A stretch of DNA of 28,554 nucleotides from JBEKEX01 sp050013615 (GCA_050013615.1 JBEKEX010000019.1:1-28554); one strand, 5' to 3'; shown: positions 1 to 8,705, counted from the stretch's first letter. A program made the numbers and translations. Notes: generated by a model from the letters alone, not told the origin.

Positions 1-401
1 AGCCCCACACGTACCAACGCTGCCCGCGCTTTCTCCTGCCGTCCGGCCTTTACCCCGGCATACCTCATGGGCATCTCTACGTTCAGCAGTGCCGAGGAAC
101 GTGATAGCAGGTTGAAACTCTGGAACACAAACCCTACCTTCCGGTTGCGAATACTTGCCAACTCATCATCATTCATCGCTTCCACGGCTTCACCATCCAG
201 TATGTAAGTACCCTTCGTTGGACGATCCAGGCACCCCAGAATGTTCATCAAGGTCGATTTCCCAGAGCCCGATGGCCCCATGATGGAAATCACTTCGCCA
301 CGTTTGATCTGGAACGACACACCGCACAGGGCATTTACTTCCACTTCGCCCATCAGGTACGTCTTTTCAATGTCTTGCGCTTCAATCACCCAATCAGACA
401 T
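1..401 (-). CDS. ABC transporter ATP-binding protein, MacB/LolD type (partial, C-terminus beyond window)
   Basis: Energises an ABC transporter of the MacB/LolD class by ATP hydrolysis at the cytoplasmic face. About 133 residues are visible. They contain Walker A GPSGSGKST and the Q-loop FVFQSFN. The ABC signature, Walker B and H-loop lie beyond the left edge. The start ATG at 401 is preceded by a GAGGTGG ribosome site and lies 12 bp after the stop of the membrane fusion gene, so the two are co-transcribed. The visible part is nearly identical to the N-terminal part of the complete ATPase at 5579-6256, showing paralogous operon duplication. A MacB-like permease probably follows outside the window (inference). 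Confidence 0.93.
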   Translation of the reverse strand, partial: MSDWVIEAQDIEKTYLMGEVEVNALCGVSFQIKRGEVISIMGPSGSGKSTLMNILGCLDRPTKGTYILDGEAVEAMNDDELASIRNRKVGFVFQSFNLLSRSSALLNVEMPMRYAGVKAGRQEKARAALVRVG

Positions 402-413
402 AAACCACCTCAC

Positions 414-1907
414 TCAATTCCCAGGGCCAGTCGCCGAAGTGCCACCAGTAAAACCGCCACCGCTAGAATTGCTGCCACTGCCGAAAAGACTGGATGTCGT
501 CGTGACAGAAGATGGGTTTAGAACGACCAGATCCCCTTCCTTCACATCACCGGATGCCAGTTCACTGTACGTATCGGAAGTTGCACCCAGCGTGATCGCC
601 ACAGCCACAGGCTGGCCACTGCGCAGGAGATATATCACCTGTTTACCGTTGACCGTCCGCACGGCGCGATTGGGTACCAGCAACACGTTGGCAAATTTTT
701 GAGCAACAATGTTCACCGAAGCCGTCATACCGGGCAGCACATCGCTATCAGGGTTGGTCAACTCGACTGTCACTGTAAAATTGGTCACATTTTGAGAGAC
801 TTCTCCCGCCTTTGACACAGTGACGACCTTGCCAGTGTAAGTCTTGCCGGGAATGGCATCGAAGGTCACCACAACGTCCTGATCGACCTTGATCAAGTGG
901 ATGTCCATCTCGGAAATATCGACATCGACTAAAAACTGAGCGAAATTATCGATCCGCAACGCTTTGGTGCCCAAGCTTACTTGATCACCAACGGACGAAC
1001 TCACCTCGGTCACCATCCCGTCAAAGGGCGCTGTCAGGTGCGCCTCGTCCAACAACGCCTGTGCAGAATCCATTTTGGCTTGTGCAGCAGCAACATCTGC
1101 TGAGTCTGGTCCATCCTTCAACCGATCCCATTGACGCTTGGCATCATCGAATTGCGCTTGTGCAACGGCCAAATTGGCCGCCGAGATCGAAGCTTCCGTA
1201 ACGTTGTAATGTCCTTGCAGGTAATCCAGATTGGCTTGGGCGCTATCTTTCTTTTGTTGTGCGGCAGCCAGTTGCGAATAAGCCTGTGCATATTCCGGGT
1301 TGCCGGGATCCACTTTGCTGAATTTATCGAAGAAATTCTGTGCATCTTGAAGCGCTTGCTTGGCCAACACCAGGTTTGCATTGGCTGAATCGATCTGGTC
1401 GCTGGTGCCGCGCACCCAATCCATGCTGGTCACGTTGTCCTGAGCGCTTGTCAACGCTTTTTGAGCATTTGCCAGTGCCTGCTGCGCCTGTGCCGAAGCC
1501 AAATTGGAATTCTTTACATTATCCAAGTTCTCCTTGGCAGTCACCAAATCCGACTGTGCCAGGATGACATTCTGCGGCAAAGAGCTGGTCAACAGACTGG
1601 CTAGCTCTTCATCTTTCGTAACCTTGTCGCCTACTTTCACGGCCACCGTGCCGACCTCGCCGCTCGTTTTCCAAAACATCGTCAACGTTTGGCCGGAGCG
1701 CACGGTGCCCGTGGCGCCAATAGTCGAGGATAAATCACCGCGTTTCAACACAGCGGTCTGCAGATTAACCTGCTTGCTGCTAGGGCGGAAAAGCATGGTC
1801 ACCACCAGCAGTAATACGACTACTACCACTGCACCGATAATCCACCGTCTTTTATGATGGACAATATTTTGTTTTAATTTTTCGAATAGTTGCATTATCC
1901 TTTTCAT
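414..1907 (-). CDS. Membrane fusion protein (HlyD/MacA-like adaptor) of ABC efflux system, copy 1
   Basis: Adaptor subunit that would link a MacB-type ABC transporter to the cell exterior. About 497 residues. It has a short cytoplasmic N-terminus, one membrane segment (valine/leucine-rich, about residues 25-45) and a first lipoyl half. A long Ala/Gln-rich coiled-coil hairpin with recurring ANAQ/LAVAQ heptads follows, then the second lipoyl half (AHLTAPFDG), a beta-barrel and a C-terminal domain. The tail is Gly/Ser rich. I chose ATG 1907 because AGGAG sits 5 nt upstream; an in-frame ATG at 1940 would overlap the marR stop and has no such site. It lies between a MarR gene and an ABC ATPase. 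Its closest relative here is the MFP at 6260-7864. Substrate unknown. Confidence 0.9.
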   Translation of the reverse strand: MKRIMQLFEKLKQNIVHHKRRWIIGAVVVVVLLLVVTMLFRPSSKQVNLQTAVLKRGDLSSTIGATGTVRSGQTLTMFWKTSGEVGTVAVKVGDKVTKDEELASLLTSSLPQNVILAQSDLVTAKENLDNVKNSNLASAQAQQALANAQKALTSAQDNVTSMDWVRGTSDQIDSANANLVLAKQALQDAQNFFDKFSKVDPGNPEYAQAYSQLAAAQQKKDSAQANLDYLQGHYNVTEASISAANLAVAQAQFDDAKRQWDRLKDGPDSADVAAAQAKMDSAQALLDEAHLTAPFDGMVTEVSSSVGDQVSLGTKALRIDNFAQFLVDVDISEMDIHLIKVDQDVVVTFDAIPGKTYTGKVVTVSKAGEVSQNVTNFTVTVELTNPDSDVLPGMTASVNIVAQKFANVLLVPNRAVRTVNGKQVIYLLRSGQPVAVAITLGATSDTYSELASGDVKEGDLVVLNPSSVTTTSSLFGSGSNSSGGGFTGGTSATGPGN

Positions 1908-1924
1908 GGCTACTCCTGAAATCA

Positions 1925-2479
1925 TCAATCTTGCATACATTCAACATCGATATTGCTCTTGGAAATCAAAGAGCGAATCAATTTTTCCAGCAGGCAGATC
2001 AATTGTGTTTTTTCTGCCGGCGTCAGACCACCAGCAATACGGTTAAGCTGCGCGATACGAATCGGGGTATCTTTCACCACCACTTCGCGCCCCATCTTCG
2101 ACAGCCGAATGCGAAAAAAGCGCTTATCGGTGCCATCGATCTCGCGTTCGATCAGGCCGTGTTCTTCCAACCCCCGCAGCAAGGAGCTGACGGCATTCTT
2201 GCTCAAATTTTGATATTTACTCAATGACGTAGGTGTCATCCCCATAGAGTCACCCAGCTCTTCTGCCATACTCAAATATAATAACAAGCACCAACGCGGA
2301 TCAGACAAAGCGTCTCCATCTGGCATTTGCTGTGTGGCAGTATCATACATATTGGATGCCACTCGTATCATCTGAGACAGCTCGATGCCACTGGTATCGT
2401 CAACACCACTTAATATACGTAATTGCGTGCGTACGCGTTCCCGCATTTGCATGGCTTCTTGTTGGTCTAGGTGAAGCAT
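1925..2479 (-). CDS. MarR family transcriptional regulator, copy 1
   Basis: Winged-helix repressor of the MarR family (184 aa), probably a dimer that releases DNA on ligand binding. The wHTH is seen around residues 80-140: a recognition region with LSKYQNLSKNAVSSLLRGLEE, then a wing with DKRFFRIRLSKMGRE. A GAGGTAAT site precedes the ATG at 2479. It is the first gene of an operon with the MFP (17 bp downstream) and the ABC ATPase, the usual arrangement in which MarR controls its own efflux operon. It is clearly paralogous to the MarR gene at 7883-8428. The promoter just upstream carries a direct repeat GAACTATA that may be its operator (inference). Confidence 0.92.
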   Translation of the reverse strand: MLHLDQQEAMQMRERVRTQLRILSGVDDTSGIELSQMIRVASNMYDTATQQMPDGDALSDPRWCLLLYLSMAEELGDSMGMTPTSLSKYQNLSKNAVSSLLRGLEEHGLIEREIDGTDKRFFRIRLSKMGREVVVKDTPIRIAQLNRIAGGLTPAEKTQLICLLEKLIRSLISKSNIDVECMQD

Positions 2480-2502
2480 ATTACCTCATTTAGTCACATT
2501 CG

Positions 2503-2548
2503 GAACTATATAGGGGCGAACTATACTCCCCATGCCGCACCTTGTCAA
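2503..2548 (-). promoter_or_regulatory. Promoter and operator-like direct repeat of marR copy 1 operon
   Basis: Read on the minus strand there is a consensus -35 TTGACA (2543-2548), a 17-bp spacer and -10 TATAGT (2520-2525). Two copies of GAACTATA (plus-strand sense) lie at 2503-2510 and 2518-2525, 15 bp apart; the second covers the -10 box. The half-site GAACTA recurs in a palindrome at the orphan MFP promoter (4242-4259), which supports a shared MarR-type operator. Binding by the adjacent MarR is inferred. Confidence 0.7.
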
Positions 2549-2579
2549 TAGAATAAACAGGAATTTCCCCCAAGCATAC

Positions 2580-2614
2580 AAAAAAGGGCCACAAGCAAAA
2601 ATCTGCTTGTGGCC
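2580..2614 (-). terminator. Rho-independent terminator after orphan membrane fusion gene
   Basis: On the minus strand there is an 11-bp perfect stem (GGCCACAAGCA paired with TGCTTGTGGCC, loop of 6), followed by CCTTTTTT. It lies 73 bp after the stop of the MFP at 2687-4141 and ends that single-gene transcript before the marR promoter begins. Confidence 0.9.
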
Positions 2615-2686
2615 TTCATAGCCGGTTAAACGTGGGAGTGATCCCCAGCCCCTACACCCACACAATACCGTTCATCGTTTCGATCT

Positions 2687-4141
2687 TTACTGGAGCGTAC
2701 CGGTAGAAAGCGAGGAGATGGAAGACGGATTTAGAATGATCACGTCACTTTCCTTCACATTGCCCGAAACGAGCGCACTATAAGTGCCGGATGATGTGCC
2801 CAGAGTTACCGTTTCAGCGACCGGTTGACCATTGCGCTCTATATAGACCGTCTGTTTGCCATCCACAGTGCGCACAGCCCGATTGGGAATCAATACTACG
2901 TTATTGACCTCGGTCTCAATGATGTCCGCCGTGGCAGTCATGCCCGGCAGCACCTGACTATCGGCATCATTCACCTGGAGCGTCACTGTGAAGTAAGTCG
3001 AGTTCTGAGTCGACTCACCCGCTTTCGATACGGAGGTCACGGTACCGTTATAGGTCTTTCCCGTGATGGCATCGAACGTGATGGTCGCCTTCTGTCCAAC
3101 CTGAACCGAATTGATGTCCATCTCAGACACCGAAAGGTCGATCAAATAATTGGAAAGGTCGTCGATGCGGATCGCCGTCGTACCGGTCGACACCTGATCG
3201 CCCACAGCAACACTCACTTTGGTCACAGTGCCATCAAAGGGTGCCGTCAAATGGGCTTCATTCAATAACGCCTGTGCCGAATCTACCTGGGCTTGCGCTG
3301 CAGCGATATCAGACTGGCTGGGTCCGTTCTTTGCCAACTCCCATGCACGTTCGGCATCGTCATACTTTGCCTGTGCCACCGCCAGGTTCGCCTGTGAAAT
3401 TGCTACATCGCTGGCAGTGTAATGGCTCTGTTCATAATTCAGGTTGCCGGAAGCCGAAGCATATTTCTGCTTGGCTTTAGCCAAGGCATTCAACAAATTT
3501 GCGACGATCGTCGGGTCTGCATCGTTGGTATGGTTCTTAACGTAGACATTATAGTTATCTTGGGCCGTGTTCAAAGTTTCCTGAAACAGGACAATTTCAG
3601 CACTGGCTTGATCGATCTGATCGCTATCTCCGATCACCATACTGGTGCTGACGACATTCTTCTTCGCAGTATCCAATGCGTCCTTCGCATTCGCTAATGC
3701 CAATTGTGCATTCGCCGTGGCCGTGTAAGAATTCTGCACATTTGCCAGGTTCTGCTGAGCTGTCACGAGGTCAGATTGCGCCAAAATCACTTTATCCGGC
3801 AATGAACTCTGCAGCAGGGTGGCCAACTCTTCATCCTTGGTGACCTTATCACCCACTGCCACGTCGACAGTTCCCACTTCACCACTCGTTTGCCACTGCA
3901 GCGTTGCCGTCTTGGCAGCACGAACGGAACCTGTGGCGCTGACGGCGTTGGCAATATTTCCTTTTTTGAGCACTGCCGTCTGATAAGTTGTCTTTGTGCT
4001 ACTTGGTTTGGCAAACACGATCGCCACAACCACCACTGCCACGACCACCACCGTGCCAATGATCCAACGCCCACGGTGGGCTGCTATGCTGGATTTCAAT
4101 CCAGTGAAAATACTTCCGAAAAAGTTATTTTTATTCTTCAT
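2687..4141 (-). CDS. Membrane fusion protein (HlyD/MacA-like adaptor), stand-alone copy
   Basis: Third adaptor paralogue of the window, 484 residues from the ATG at 4141. GGGAG lies 7 nt upstream; earlier in-frame ATGs to 4168 lack a good site. It has a cytoplasmic N-terminus, a Val/Ala-rich membrane segment (about residues 28-50), lipoyl halves around a long coiled coil rich in ANAQ/LAVAQ, and a C-terminal barrel ending NPSSISSLSTGTLQ. Unlike the other two it has no Gly-rich tail and no adjacent ATPase or permease in the same transcript. It has its own promoter, a palindromic operator-like site and a strong terminator. It could work with either neighbouring MacB-like transporter, or be a relic of a third operon. 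Confidence 0.88.
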   Translation of the reverse strand: MKNKNNFFGSIFTGLKSSIAAHRGRWIIGTVVVVAVVVVAIVFAKPSSTKTTYQTAVLKKGNIANAVSATGSVRAAKTATLQWQTSGEVGTVDVAVGDKVTKDEELATLLQSSLPDKVILAQSDLVTAQQNLANVQNSYTATANAQLALANAKDALDTAKKNVVSTSMVIGDSDQIDQASAEIVLFQETLNTAQDNYNVYVKNHTNDADPTIVANLLNALAKAKQKYASASGNLNYEQSHYTASDVAISQANLAVAQAKYDDAERAWELAKNGPSQSDIAAAQAQVDSAQALLNEAHLTAPFDGTVTKVSVAVGDQVSTGTTAIRIDDLSNYLIDLSVSEMDINSVQVGQKATITFDAITGKTYNGTVTSVSKAGESTQNSTYFTVTLQVNDADSQVLPGMTATADIIETEVNNVVLIPNRAVRTVDGKQTVYIERNGQPVAETVTLGTSSGTYSALVSGNVKESDVIILNPSSISSLSTGTLQ

Positions 4142-4241
4142 GATTGCTCCCGACATCACCCCATCCATTCACAGGCCCTGATGTCACTTCACGTAGCTCA
4201 ATAGTATATCATCCAAATGGTTTGATCTATTCCATCGCATA

Positions 4242-4294
4242 TAGTTCCATTACGAACTAAAACCATTTTAATTCCATTTCGTTTCCCAAGTCAA
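4242..4294 (-). promoter_or_regulatory. Promoter with MarR-type palindrome upstream of orphan MFP gene
   Basis: Minus-strand -35 TTGACT (4289-4294), 18-bp spacer, -10 TAAAAT (4265-4270). Five bases downstream of the -10 lies a perfect inverted repeat TAGTTC-N6-GAACTA (4242-4259), placed where a repressor would block the transcription start. The half-site matches the direct repeats in the marR copy 1 promoter. Confidence 0.7.
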
Positions 4295-4390
4295 TCCCGT
4301 TGAGGCAAACAGCCTTGCAAATACTACGCTGTTTCCTTCTGGAAGCAGGCTATGGGCCTAAAATCTATGGCCTGCAATCAGCCCCACACA

Positions 4391-5582
4391 TCATTCGTAC
4401 CGCAAGGCATCCACTGGCTGCAAGCCGGCTGCCCGGTTGGCCGGGTAGATGCCGAAGAATAACCCAACAGCCGTCGAGAACACCGTCGCCAGCAAAACAG
4501 CTTGAATGCTCATCTCTGGCGTCAGAGAAGTGCCCGACGAAGCAGCAACCTTGCCAACAATCAAACCAATCAGCCATCCCAAAATAATTCCCAATATACC
4601 GCCCAACAAGCTGAGTAATGCCGATTCGGTCAGGAATTGGATCAGGATGTCCCGTTTGCGCGCACCAATGGCTTTGCGCAGGCCGATCTCACGTGTGCGT
4701 TCGGTAACCGAGACCAGCATGATGTTCATGATACCGATCCCGCCCACCAGCAGCGATATGCCGGCGATGCCACCCAGAAATATCGTTAACGTACCAATGA
4801 TGCTTGAAGACGTACTAAGAAGTTCTGCCTGTGTGGTTATTGTAAAGTCATCGGCATTGTTTTTAATGCTATGGCGTTGTTCCAAAATTGCGGTTGCTTC
4901 GGTATTCGCTGCAGTCACCTGATCAGACGAAGCTGCCGACAAATAGATCGTGCTCACACGGTTATTCGGTAAAAAGATCAGCCGCACCTGGGCTGTGGAT
5001 AGTGGAACATACACCAGATCATCCGCGCTTGTACCAGTGATACTGCTGCCTGTTGAAGTCAGTACACCAATCACCTGGAACGGTTGCCCCGCAATGCGGA
5101 TGGTGTTCCCCACTACACCCGTGTGTGTGCCAAACAGGTTATCTGCCGTCGTCGAACCGATCACAGCGACCGAAGCACGCGAATTTTCNNNNNAATGCCG
5201 GCGTTACGCCGGAAACTGCCACAGATTCCTGCTCTCCGTTATAACTTATATTTAGATCGCTTTGAATAACCGGAGCGACCGCAGCAATATCGGGCGCTTG
5301 GGACTGATCCGCAAGCGCTTCGGCATCTGCCAGGGTCAATGGTTCGATGCGTGTGACTGTATTATTCGCTCCACGCTCAAATCGACCTGACGTGATGAAT
5401 AACAAGTTGGTGCCAATGCTATTGATCGAGTTACTGATGCTGTTCTGTGCACCGGTACCGATTGACATCATAGCCACTACCGCTGCCACGCCGATCACAA
5501 TACCCAATATCGTTAATCCAGCCCTAAGCTTATTCCCTATAAGGCTCTCCAACGCCTCGATAATCGCCTGTCCGATGTTCAT
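4391..5582 (-). CDS. MacB-like ABC transporter permease (FtsX fold), interrupted by an assembly gap
   Basis: Membrane subunit of the efflux/export transporter encoded by this operon. The N-terminal half (from ATG 5582) has the MacB signature of a first membrane helix (GNKLRAGLTILGIVIGVAAVV) followed by an extracytoplasmic MacB_PCD region. The C-terminal half has three helices of the FtsX domain, including GGIGIMNIMLVSVTERTREIG and a last segment ending in ALRYE. The two halves are in different frames across the N run at 5189-5193. Family members normally have roughly 20-30 more residues between GVTPA and the VAVIGST strand, so the break is best read as missing sequence rather than a mutation. 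The start overlaps the ATPase stop by 4 bp (ATGA). Confidence 0.88.
5189..5193. other. Scaffold gap (5 N) inside the permease gene
   Basis: Five undetermined bases. The reading frame changes across them and a normally present stretch of the permease periplasmic domain is missing, so the true gap is probably longer than 5 bases. Confidence 0.95.
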
Positions 5583-6256
5583 GCTGCCTCCAATTGTCCA
5601 TCCCGTAGCCTCAACACCCGCCCCGTCTGGCTGGCTATATTCGGGTCATGCGTTACGATGATAATGGTCGTACCCCGTTCTTTATTCAGATTCAAGATCA
5701 AGTTCATGATCTCTTTCCCAGACTTCGAGTCCAGGTTGCCCGTTGGTTCATCCGCCATCAAGATGGCCGGATCATTGATCAGCGCTCGTGCAACTGCCAC
5801 ACGCTGCTGCTGGCCTCCGGAAAGCTCCGTCGGCCGGTGGTTTACCCGGTCACCAAGTCCTACCTTTACCAATGCTGCCCGTGCCTTCTCCTGCCGACCG
5901 GTTTTCACCCCAGCATATCGCATCGGCAGCTCCACATTCATCAACGCCGAGGAACGAGAAAGCAAGTTGAAACTTTGGAACACAAACCCTACTTTCCGGT
6001 TGCGGATGTCCGCCAGCTCATCATCACCCATCGCTTCCACGGCTTCACCATCCAACACGTAAGTGCCTTTTGACGGACGGTCCAAGCATCCCAAAATGTT
6101 CATCAGAGTCGATTTCCCGGAGCCCGAAGGGCCCATGATGGAAACCAATTCGCCACGCTTGATCTGGAATGACACGCCGCACAGGGCATTTACTTCTACT
6201 TCACCCATTAAATATGTCTTCTCAAGACCTTGAGTTTCAATCACTATTTCATCCAT
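5579..6256 (-). CDS. ABC transporter ATP-binding protein, MacB/LolD type
   Basis: Complete 225-residue nucleotide-binding subunit. Walker A GPSGSGKST is at residues 42-50, the Q-loop FQSFN around 93, signature LSGGQ at 145-149, Walker B ILMADEP ending at catalytic E170, and the H-loop histidine at 203. It starts 3 nt after the MFP stop and overlaps the permease start by 4 bp, so the three subunits are translationally coupled. Length and motifs are typical of the MacB/LolD branch that exports lipoproteins, peptides or drugs rather than importing solutes; the actual substrate cannot be read from sequence. Paralogue of the partial gene at 1-401. Confidence 0.96.
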   Translation of the reverse strand: MDEIVIETQGLEKTYLMGEVEVNALCGVSFQIKRGELVSIMGPSGSGKSTLMNILGCLDRPSKGTYVLDGEAVEAMGDDELADIRNRKVGFVFQSFNLLSRSSALMNVELPMRYAGVKTGRQEKARAALVKVGLGDRVNHRPTELSGGQQQRVAVARALINDPAILMADEPTGNLDSKSGKEIMNLILNLNKERGTTIIIVTHDPNIASQTGRVLRLRDGQLEAA

Positions 6257-6259
6257 AAT

Positions 6260-7864
6260 TTATCTCCCGGTACCACCGGCAGCACCACCAGTACCACCGC
6301 CTGTAAAGCCGCCACCATCCGCACCACCGGGAAAGCTACCGGCACCGCCTGCACCCGTTCTAAATCCACCGGCAGCACCTGCTGCAGCGCCGCCACCCAG
6401 TAAGGACTGGAACAAGCTTCTGCTTTGGGCCATGGTTGTCGGATTGGTAATAATCAGATCACCTACCTTAATGGCCCCTGTTAAAATTTGCGTATAAATA
6501 CCTGATACAGAACCCGTCGTAACTTCTTCAGAAACAGGGGTGCCATTGCGAAGCACATACACTGACTTGCGGTTAAAGGTCGTCTGGATTGCTGTGGTCG
6601 GCACCAAGAGCGCATTATCTATCTCATTGGAGACGACATCAGCCGTCGCGGTCATACCCGGCAACACCTTGCTATCAGCATCGGTCAATTCGATCGTCAC
6701 CGTAAAGTAAGTCAAGTTCTGAGATATCGTCCCAGCCTGTGATACCGAAGTCACCTTGCCGTTGTACGTCTTGCTCGAGATTGCATCGAAGGTAATCGTA
6801 GCCGCCTGTCCCGCTTTGACCGAGCTGATATCCATTTCGGATACTGAAATGTCGATCAAGTAATGAGAAAGATCATCAATGCGGATCGCATTCGTGCCAA
6901 CTGTTGACACTTGGTTACCCGCAGAAGCATAGACCTGAGTCACGGTGCCATCGAAAGGCGCCGACAAATGAGCTTCATCAATTAATGCCTGATCTGAATC
7001 CACTTTGGCTTGTGCCGCGGCAATGTCTGCCGCGTCAGGGCCGTTTTGCAGGCGATCCCATTCTCGTTTAGCATCATCGTATGCCGCTTGCGCTACAGCC
7101 AGTTCGCCCGCCGATACCGAAGCTTCAGAGGCACTGTAATGTCCCTGCAGATAGTCCACATTGGCCTGGGCGCTGGCCTCGGCCTGTTGAGCCGATGCGT
7201 ACTGAGAATAAGCCTGCGCATATTCCGGGTTGCTGGGATCCACTTTGCTGAACTTATCAAAATTATCTTGCGTCTTCTGGAGTGATTGTTTGGCCAATAC
7301 CAGGTTTGCATTAGCTGAATCGATCTGGTCGCTGGTGCCACGCACCCATTGCTGACTGGTAACCGTCTGCTGCGCTTTCTCCAATGCAACTTGCGCGTTG
7401 GCCAGCGCCAGCAGTGCTTTAGCTGTGGGGGTATTGGAATTTTTTACACTGTCAAGATTTTGCTGGTCGGCAACCAAATCAGATTGCGCCAGGATCACAC
7501 TTTGAGGCAGAGAGTCCGTCACCAGATCAGCTAGGTCTTGGCCCTTGGTGACTTTGTCGCCCACATTCACGGCCACGGTATTAATCTCACCGGTCGTTTG
7601 CCAAGCCAGCGTCACCGTCTGCGCTGCGCGCACGGTGCCCGTTGCGCTAATAGATGAGACGATCTTCCCTGTCTTCGCCGCTACAGTTTTGTAATTGGTT
7701 GTAGTGCCTGTTGGTACAAAAAGTACGATCAGCGCTGCCACCAATAATACGCCCACAACGGTAAGAACGATCCATCGTACGCGGTGCTTAGCAAAACTGG
7801 CCTTCAGTCTGCCAAATAAACCTTGAAAAGTTTCTTTGTTAAATAACTGCCGTATCCTATCCAT
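6260..7864 (-). CDS. Membrane fusion protein (HlyD/MacA-like adaptor) of ABC efflux system, copy 2
   Basis: Adaptor of the complete MarR-MFP-ATPase-permease operon, 534 residues from ATG 7864 (AGGAG 6 nt upstream; the longer start at 7882 has no ribosome site). It has a basic cytoplasmic N-terminus, one membrane helix (about residues 30-52), lipoyl halves around a long coiled coil and a beta-barrel. The C-terminal tail of roughly 45 residues is almost entirely Gly/Ala with Phe and Arg. Strong block identity with copy 1 through the coiled coil (for example WVRGTSDQIDSANANLVLAK) shows recent common origin. Chloroflexota are generally held to lack an outer membrane, so this may act like the Gram-positive YknX-type adaptors (inference). 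Confidence 0.9.
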   Translation of the reverse strand: MDRIRQLFNKETFQGLFGRLKASFAKHRVRWIVLTVVGVLLVAALIVLFVPTGTTTNYKTVAAKTGKIVSSISATGTVRAAQTVTLAWQTTGEINTVAVNVGDKVTKGQDLADLVTDSLPQSVILAQSDLVADQQNLDSVKNSNTPTAKALLALANAQVALEKAQQTVTSQQWVRGTSDQIDSANANLVLAKQSLQKTQDNFDKFSKVDPSNPEYAQAYSQYASAQQAEASAQANVDYLQGHYSASEASVSAGELAVAQAAYDDAKREWDRLQNGPDAADIAAAQAKVDSDQALIDEAHLSAPFDGTVTQVYASAGNQVSTVGTNAIRIDDLSHYLIDISVSEMDISSVKAGQAATITFDAISSKTYNGKVTSVSQAGTISQNLTYFTVTIELTDADSKVLPGMTATADVVSNEIDNALLVPTTAIQTTFNRKSVYVLRNGTPVSEEVTTGSVSGIYTQILTGAIKVGDLIITNPTTMAQSRSLFQSLLGGGAAAGAAGGFRTGAGGAGSFPGGADGGGFTGGGTGGAAGGTGR

Positions 7865-7882
7865 AGTTACTCCTGATTTCAC

Positions 7883-8428
7883 TTAGTCTTTAATAAATTC
7901 AAGCTTGACGCCATGATTGGCCATCAAAGAATGGATCAATTTCGTCAGCAGGTCGATCAACTGTTGCTTTTCGTTCTCCGTCAATTCACCGGTAATTTGG
8001 TTGGCGTATGCGATCCGAAGCGGTGTATCCCGGTTTACCAACTCACGTCCAGCATCAGACAGCCGGATGCGAAAGAAGCGTTTATCTACACCATCCAATT
8101 TACGCTCGATTAACCCTTGCTCTTCCAGACCCCTTAATAATGAACTTATGGTGTTCTTGCTGATATTCTGGTATTTACTTAACTGAGTAGGGGTCACCCC
8201 TTCAGAATTACCGAGTTTCTCCGCCAAACTTAAATGCAGCAGCACGTACCACCGCGCAGCGGACATTTCCTCCCCTGCGCCCGCTTGAACGCTGACCGCT
8301 TCGTACAAGTTTGACGCGAGCCGAATCTCTTGAGCAAGTTCTATTCCCCTGGTATCCTCGATCCCACTGATACTACGCAGCTTTTCTCTGACGCAATCAA
8401 GCATCACATTCATTTGGTCCTGCATCAT
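7883..8428 (-). CDS. MarR family transcriptional regulator, copy 2
   Basis: About 181 residues, a winged-helix MarR repressor. The wHTH has LSKYQNISKNTISSLLRGLEE as recognition region and DKRFFRIRLSDAGRE as wing, matching copy 1 closely. I prefer ATG 8428 because GAGGTA lies directly upstream, as in copy 1; an in-frame ATG at 8440 is possible. It heads the operon with MFP, ATPase and permease, and probably represses that operon. Ligand unknown. Confidence 0.92.
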   Translation of the reverse strand: MMQDQMNVMLDCVREKLRSISGIEDTRGIELAQEIRLASNLYEAVSVQAGAGEEMSAARWYVLLHLSLAEKLGNSEGVTPTQLSKYQNISKNTISSLLRGLEEQGLIERKLDGVDKRFFRIRLSDAGRELVNRDTPLRIAYANQITGELTENEKQQLIDLLTKLIHSLMANHGVKLEFIKD

Positions 8429-8494
8429 TACCTCACCCATTATTACTCAAATCATTTCCATGTATCAACACTGTGCATAGGATACCTAAAAGAT

Positions 8495-8513
8495 GTTTAG
8501 AACTTGTTTAGAA
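8495..8513 (-). promoter_or_regulatory. Direct repeat upstream of marR copy 2 (possible operator)
   Basis: GTTTAGAA occurs twice on the plus strand (8495-8502 and 8506-8513), one helical turn (11 bp) apart, within the 265-bp gap upstream of the second MarR operon. The position suits a regulator site, but no clear -35/-10 pair could be assigned and the half-site differs from GAACTA at the other promoters. Confidence 0.35.
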
Positions 8514-8625
8514 ATTCTTGAGGTTTTGTTTGGGTTTCAAGTGGCTTGGGTTACTACCCAACGCAAGAATCATTTCAAAAAAACCACCGACAGGTCCAAT
8601 GTTTTCCATCCGCAATAATATACAA

Positions 8626-8652
8626 GACCGCCACAAGGAATATGTGGCGGCC
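8626..8652 (-). terminator. Probable terminator of the DUF362 gene
   Basis: Inverted repeat CCGCCACA (8628-8635) / TGTGGCGG (8643-8650), loop of 7, located about 55 bp after the DUF362 stop. On the minus strand it is followed by TCTTGTATATTATT, which is only moderately T-rich. Confidence 0.55.
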
Positions 8653-8705
8653 TGAATGGCATCATTTTCGACACAGCATATCTTGCATTTTCCAAACGAA
8701 AAATG

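Noticed and set aside
4330..4380. Inverted repeat GCAGGC / GCCTGC after the permease as terminator
   Set aside because: Only six perfect pairs, a 19-base loop and no T tract; too weak to call.
8530..8560. Small inverted repeat TTGGGT-N4-ACCCAA as terminator or operator
   Set aside because: Six-base stem without a T run on either strand, and not near a gene end; could be chance.
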